Assembly: GCA_022843145.1 (NCBI GenBank)
Contig: JALHOF010000019.1
Coordinates: forward strand, 1-64,000
DNA length: 64,000 nt
Origin: Hyphomicrobium sp.
GTDB lineage: Bacteria > Pseudomonadota > Alphaproteobacteria > Rhizobiales > Hyphomicrobiaceae
Direction of reading: 5' to 3'
Shown here: piece by piece, positions 60,155-64,000 of the stretch
Numbering within the stretch: the stretch's first letter is position 1
Layout: each line of letters opens with the position of its first letter
Translations under genes and position numbers: made by a program
The notes under the pieces: generated by a model
Databases searched by the model: none
Told to the model about the DNA's origin: nothing
The model's input: the letters and a program-made list of their open reading frames with translations, nothing else

Positions 60155-61450
60155 CTAAACCTTCGCGATCCGCTCGAGCCCAGCCATATACGGCTTCAGC
60201 GCGTCGGGTATGACAATCGAGCCGTCGCCCTGTTGATAGTTCTCCATGACGGCAATGAGCGTGCGGCCCACCGCGAGGCCGGAGCCGTTCAGCGTGTGGA
60301 CGTACTTGACGTCCTTGCCGCCCTTCGGCCGGAACCGCGCCGACATGCGGCGGCTCTGGAAGTCGCCGCACACCGAGCACGACGAAATCTCGCGATAGGC
60401 GTCCTGCCCCGGCAGCCACACCTCGATGTCGTAGGTCTTCTGCGACGCGAAGCCCATGTCGCCGGTACACAGCAGCATGGTGCGATACGGCAGGCCGAGC
60501 TTCTGCAGCACGGCCTCGGCGCAGCCGGTCATGCGCTCGTGCTCGGCGATGGACGTCTCAGGCGTGGTGATCGAGACCAGCTCGACCTTGGAGAACTGGT
60601 GCTGGCGGATCATGCCGCGCGTGTCGCGTCCGGCCGCGCCCGCCTCGGAGCGGAAGCACGGAGTCCACGCCGTCAGCCGCATCGGCAGCTTGTCCTCGTC
60701 GAGGATTTGTTCGCGCACGAGGTTGGTCAGCGAGACCTCGGCAGTGGGGATCAGCCAGAAGCCATTTGATGTCTGGAACAAATCCTCCGCGAACTTCGGC
60801 AGGTTGCCCGTGCCATACGCCGCCTGATCGCGGACCAGCAGCGGCACCTGATGCTCGGTGTAGCCGCCGAAGTTGCCGTTCGCCGGTGCCGTGTGCATGT
60901 CGAGCATCAACTGCGCGATCGCGCGCTCCAGGCGTGCGAGCGAGCCTTTGAGGACGACGAACCGCGCGCCGGAAATCTTCTGCGCCGCCTCGAAGTCCAT
61001 CATGCCGAGCGCCTCGCCCAGCTCGAAATGCTGCTTCGGCTTGTCGACCGGGTTCTTCGGCTCACCCCAGCGGCGGACTTCCTTGTTGTCCTTCTCGTCC
61101 TTGCCGTCGGGCACCTCGGCCAGCGGCAGGTTGGGGATGATGGCGAGCGCCGCCTCGACGGCCGAATTGTCGGCGCGCTCCTGCTCTTCGCCCTTGGCGA
61201 TGATCTCCTTCAGGTCCGCGACCTCGGCCATCAGCTTCGCGGCCAGCGCGTCGTCCTTGGCGCCCTTGGCCTTGCCGATGTCCTTCGACACCGCGTTGCG
61301 CCGCGCCTGCGCGTCCTGCAACGTGGTGAGATTGCCGCGCCGTGCTTCGTCGAGCGCGATCAGCTTCGACGACAGCGGCTCGAGCCCCCGCCGCTTGAGC
61401 GCGGCATCGAAAGCGTCTGGATTGTCGCGGATGGATTTGATGTCGAACAC
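60155..61450 (-). CDS. serS: Seryl-tRNA synthetase
   Basis: 431-aa class II synthetase. The N-terminal coiled-coil arm ([40 protein letters not shown]) holds the tRNA variable arm; the catalytic core has motif 2 [20 protein letters not shown] and motif 3 [10 protein letters not shown] with [17 protein letters not shown]. Start 61450 ATG. In the conserved tat-serS-surE cluster. Confidence 0.98.
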   Translation of the reverse strand: MFDIKSIRDNPDAFDAALKRRGLEPLSSKLIALDEARRGNLTTLQDAQARRNAVSKDIGKAKGAKDDALAAKLMAEVADLKEIIAKGEEQERADNSAVEAALAIIPNLPLAEVPDGKDEKDNKEVRRWGEPKNPVDKPKQHFELGEALGMMDFEAAQKISGARFVVLKGSLARLERAIAQLMLDMHTAPANGNFGGYTEHQVPLLVRDQAAYGTGNLPKFAEDLFQTSNGFWLIPTAEVSLTNLVREQILDEDKLPMRLTAWTPCFRSEAGAAGRDTRGMIRQHQFSKVELVSITTPETSIAEHERMTGCAEAVLQKLGLPYRTMLLCTGDMGFASQKTYDIEVWLPGQDAYREISSCSVCGDFQSRRMSARFRPKGGKDVKYVHTLNGSGLAVGRTLIAVMENYQQGDGSIVIPDALKPYMAGLERIAKV

Positions 61451-61533
61451 GGGCGGCCCCTGGCGTCATGGATGCGGTGCCGCACGTCATAAGCTGCCCT
61501 GCGCCCCCGGTCCAGCCGCCCGAAAGACGCGGC

Positions 61534-62334
61534 TTACCCCTTCGCCGCGACCTTCTCGGCCTCTTTCTTCTCGACCCAGCCCACGGCCACGATCGACAGC
61601 TCGTAGAGCAGCCACGTCGGCAGCGCCATGATGATCATGGAAATAGCGTCCGGCGGCGTCAGCACCGCGGCGATGGCGAAAATGCCGACGATAGCGTAGC
61701 GGCGCGAATCCTTGAGATTCTGCGACGTCAGCATGCCAGCGCGCGCCAGCAGCGTCAGCACCACCGGCAGCTGGAACATGATGCCGAACCCGAAGATCAG
61801 CGTCATGATCAGCGACAGATACTCCGACACTTTCGGCATCAGCTCGATCGCTGCCTGCCCCTCGCTCGCCGACTGTGTCAGCCCGATCGAGAACTTGATC
61901 AGGATCGGCATGGCGATGAAATAGACGACCGCCGCGCCGAGCAGGAAGAACAGCGGCGTCGCGACCAGATACGGCAGAAAGGCCTTGCGCTCGTTCTTGT
62001 AGAGCCCCGGCGCCACGAACTTGTAGATCTGCGTGGCCACGACGGGGAACGAAAGAAACCCCGCACCGAACATCGCGAGCTTGATGTGCGTGAACAGTTG
62101 CTCGAGAAAGTGCGTCGCGATCAGCCGCACCGACTGATTGCCCGAGGCCCAGATGTAGGGCCACACCAGCACGTTGTAGATGTGCTTGGCGACGGCGAAG
62201 CAGAGAATGAACATCACGAAAAACGCGACGACGGCATAGATCAGCCGCGTCCGCAGCTCGATCAGATGGTCCATCAGCGGCATCTTCGAGGCATCGACGT
62301 CGTCGGCCGGCGGCGGCAGTGCGCTATCCTGCAT
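61534..62334 (-). CDS. tatC: Sec-independent protein translocase TatC
   Basis: 266-aa six-segment receptor of the twin-arginine export pathway. The conserved N-terminus MPLMDHLIELRTRLI includes the signal-binding Glu; then VAPGLYKNERKAFLPYLVAT and segment regions typical of TatC, ending in a Lys/Glu-rich tail. Starts 2 bp after tatB. Confidence 0.97.
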   Translation of the reverse strand: MQDSALPPPADDVDASKMPLMDHLIELRTRLIYAVVAFFVMFILCFAVAKHIYNVLVWPYIWASGNQSVRLIATHFLEQLFTHIKLAMFGAGFLSFPVVATQIYKFVAPGLYKNERKAFLPYLVATPLFFLLGAAVVYFIAMPILIKFSIGLTQSASEGQAAIELMPKVSEYLSLIMTLIFGFGIMFQLPVVLTLLARAGMLTSQNLKDSRRYAIVGIFAIAAVLTPPDAISMIIMALPTWLLYELSIVAVGWVEKKEAEKVAAKG

Positions 62335-62336
62335 GA

Positions 62337-62894
62337 TCAGACCCCGCTCTTGATCGCGCCGGCCGTCTCGGGCGAGGGCGACGTTGAGGCGGGACCCGAC
62401 GCCTTCGCGGCGGCGGCAGCCGCATCGGCGGCCGCCTTTGCAGGCGAAACAGAGGGGGCGGGCGCGGCAGCGAGCGGGAACGGCGCGTCGTCAACTGGCT
62501 TCGGCGGATCGAAACTCGGCCTTGCCAATGGAATGCCGTCGGCATCGTGGGCGTCGGGATCGTGGGCCGGCGTCGCCGCCGCCGTGGTGGTTCCCGTTGC
62601 GGCATTGTCGAATTCGGATTTCATCTCGTCGAACTCGTTCGACACTGAGCGGCTGGCATCGCTCATTGTCTTCTCGACGTCGGTCTTGACACCCATCATG
62701 TCCTTGCGGATCTGATCGAGCTCAGCCTCGCGCATTGCGCTGTCGAACTGCTCGCGGAACTCACCCGCCTGTCGCTTGACCATGCCCATGTACTTGCCGA
62801 TCGTGCGCAGGAATACGGGCAGCTCCTTCGGACCCACGAAGATGAGGGTCACGACGCCGAGAATGAGTAGCTCGCTCCAACTGATGTCGAACAT
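62337..62894 (-). CDS. tatB: Sec-independent protein translocase TatB
   Basis: 185-aa protein: single segment (FDISWSELLILGVVTLIFVG, PKELPVFLRTIG) then the amphipathic helix and a long Ala/Pro-rich cytoplasmic tail (about residues 110-185). TatB-specific features are the Glu-Leu pair after the segment start and the long tail. Start 62894. Coupled to tatC by a 2-bp gap. Confidence 0.95.
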   Translation of the reverse strand: MFDISWSELLILGVVTLIFVGPKELPVFLRTIGKYMGMVKRQAGEFREQFDSAMREAELDQIRKDMMGVKTDVEKTMSDASRSVSNEFDEMKSEFDNAATGTTTAAATPAHDPDAHDADGIPLARPSFDPPKPVDDAPFPLAAAPAPSVSPAKAAADAAAAAAKASGPASTSPSPETAGAIKSGV

Positions 62895-63133
62895 CGATCT
62901 GTCTAGGCTACCCGTTGCAATGGCCAAGTTCGGCGGTGTCACGTTCGTGCGGTGTGTCGGGCAGCGGCCGAGGGCGCGCCGCGGTCAATGCGTCCCACGG
63001 GGTATTTCGCGCCACGTCGAACTTCGCCGCGTACCCCGCCTCCCGGCCATGGCGCGCGATCCGATCGGCCCGCGCAAACGCGCCGTCGCAAAACCGCCCC
63101 AGGCTCGGCCCGAATGGCGGCGGCGAAACGTCC
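62895..63133. other. Gap between tatB and tatA, no convincing gene
   Basis: About 240 bp. A 106-codon minus-strand frame (62908-63228) runs through it and into tatA but has no recognisable family and no good ribosome site; another on the plus strand is a high-GC shadow. tatA and tatB may therefore not be tightly coupled. Confidence 0.45.
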
Positions 63134-63370
63134 TCAACCCGCCTTGCTGCGCTCGGCCGCGGTCGTCGCGTCACCAGATTTCGCCTGATGATCAATGGAC
63201 TTCGCATCGCCGGCCGGCCGCGCGACATCGTCGTCGTCGGCCATGCCCTTCTTGAAACTCTTGATGCCTTTGGCGACGTCGCCCATCACTTCCGAGATCT
63301 TGCCGCGTCCGAATAGGATCACGACGATCAGCAGAAGAATGACCCAGTGCCAGATGCTGCCTGCACCCAT
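63134..63370 (-). CDS. tatA: Sec-independent protein translocase TatA
   Basis: 78-aa pore subunit: [20 protein letters not shown] with the FGRG hinge, then [20 protein letters not shown], and an acidic/basic tail. Start 63370. First of the tat genes; unlike many relatives, no scpA/scpB genes are directly upstream here. Confidence 0.96.
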   Translation of the reverse strand: MGAGSIWHWVILLLIVVILFGRGKISEVMGDVAKGIKSFKKGMADDDDVARPAGDAKSIDHQAKSGDATTAAERSKAG

Positions 63371-63485
63371 TTTGAATATGCTCCCTGGCGGCCCACGCCG
63401 CGCGATTTCGACCGACTATCGCAGAAACCCCGCAAGGCAGCAAGCTTGCGGCCCGCCCACATGAAGTGGCGTTAACATATTCCAA

Positions 63486-64000
63486 TTACAAGGTTTCCGC
63501 GCCGCTCGACGCGAACACCAACACCCGTTCGGTATCAATCGTGACGCGCACCTCCGCGCCCTTCCGCCAGCCTTCGATCTCGCGCGCCCTGACCCGCAGC
63601 GGCGCATCGAAGCCCTCGATGCCGACTTCCAGCAGCGCCACCGCGCCTAAGAACTTGACATCGAGCACGCGCCCCGCGAGCCCGCCCTCGGCACCCTCCG
63701 CCGACGGAACACGCAGCACGATGCCGCGCTCGCGGATACATAATATCGCCGTGTCGCCCTCCGCCAAACCCGGCGCTGGCACATTGCCGATCGGGGTCGC
63801 AATCGCGCCCTTCGACACCTTGTACGGCACCTCGTTGATTTCCGAGAACATCCGCGCGATGAACAGCTCGCCCGGATGCCGATAGAGATCTTCCGCCGTG
63901 CCGAGTTTGACCAGATGACCGCCGCGCATCACCGCGATGCGGTCGCCGAGCCGCATCGCCTCCTCGGGATGGTGGGTGACGATCAGCGACGTCGCGCGGG
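63486..64000 (-). CDS. ABC transporter ATP-binding protein, C-terminal part (cut by window edge)
   Basis: Only the last ~170 codons are in the window; the reading frame continues past 64000. Before the first ATG the frame reads TSLIVTHHPEEA, the ABC H-loop region (switch His) with D-loop residues further upstream, followed by MRLGDRIAVMRGGHLVKLG. The C-terminal portion (RERGIVLRVPSAEGAEGGLA; LDVKFLGAVALLEVGIEGFD) is a TOBE-type domain, as in FbpC/AfuC-like importers. The substrate cannot be told from this fragment. Confidence 0.85.
   Translation of the reverse strand, partial: RATSLIVTHHPEEAMRLGDRIAVMRGGHLVKLGTAEDLYRHPGELFIARMFSEINEVPYKVSKGAIATPIGNVPAPGLAEGDTAILCIRERGIVLRVPSAEGAEGGLAGRVLDVKFLGAVALLEVGIEGFDAPLRVRAREIEGWRKGAEVRVTIDTERVLVFASSGAETL

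Noticed and set aside
62908-63228. 106-codon minus-strand ORF between tatB and tatA
   Set aside because: Overlaps the tatA coding sequence, has no ribosome site and no family resemblance.

Overview
The window is high-GC DNA from an alphaproteobacterium, most likely of the order Hyphomicrobiales (Rhizobiales), in the Bradyrhizobiaceae/Xanthobacteraceae neighbourhood. This is inferred from conserved gene orders: DUF177-plsX-fabH-ihfA-merR-tRNA-Pro, rplM-rpsI, NDUFAF6-like/Mth938-like/secF/secD/yajC beside a DUF815 ATPase, and tatA-tatB-tatC-serS-surE next to a LysM/M23 lipoprotein. An alphaproteobacterial SOS box (GTTC-N7-GTTC) in front of dinB and a K+-insensitive-type proton-pumping pyrophosphatase agree with this. 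The species cannot be named from sequence alone.

Positions 1-11,850 look accessory. On the minus strand lies a type I restriction-modification operon: a Phd/YefM-type antitoxin, hsdM, a DUF262/DUF1524 (GmrSD-like) gene, hsdS, a 47-codon HNH-like mini-gene, and hsdR. Most junctions overlap by four bases, so the genes appear translationally coupled. hsdR is cut off at about position 118 by what looks like the end of an insertion sequence. Further right are a putative papain-like cysteine peptidase, an SOS-controlled dinB, a divergent pair (a DUF3800 protein and an unknown 190-aa protein), and an AlpA/excisionase-like regulator. The segment ends at the 3' side of tRNA-Pro(GGG), a classic island integration point, but no integrase is inside the window.

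Positions 11,850-31,000 are mostly core: a phosphopantetheinyl transferase, merR, ihfA, fabH and plsX (start of fatty acid and phospholipid synthesis), DUF177, a cytochrome bc1 assembly chaperone, bamE, hppA, two tandem terC-like genes, argC and rplM-rpsI. Lineage-specific genes lie between them: two paralogous Cys-rich secreted proteins, a DUF937 protein, a RidA protein, and a DUF2157/GDYXXLXY membrane pair behind a palindromic operator.

Positions 31,000-48,400 are a mixed set: thioesterase, enoyl-CoA hydratase-like protein, EndoU-like secreted protein, VOC protein, outer-membrane barrel, CBS-domain hemolysin-like protein, TonB-dependent siderophore receptor, flavoprotein, TrmFO and a stand-alone receiver protein. 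Positions 48,400-64,000 hold an SGNH hydrolase, the NDUFAF6-like/Mth938-like/SecF/SecD/YajC block, a DUF815 ATPase, a DUF6152/DUF6644 pair flanked by 31-bp direct repeats, a LysM/LytM lipoprotein, SurE, SerS, TatCBA and the C-terminal part of an ABC-transporter ATPase cut by the window edge.

The best candidates for something little described are the type I operon with an embedded GmrSD-like gene and HNH mini-gene, the DUF3800 divergent pair, the papain-like gene with a coupled 7-codon leader, and the repeat-flanked DUF6152/DUF6644 cassette next to an apparent palindromic-element insertion inside the DUF815 coding sequence.
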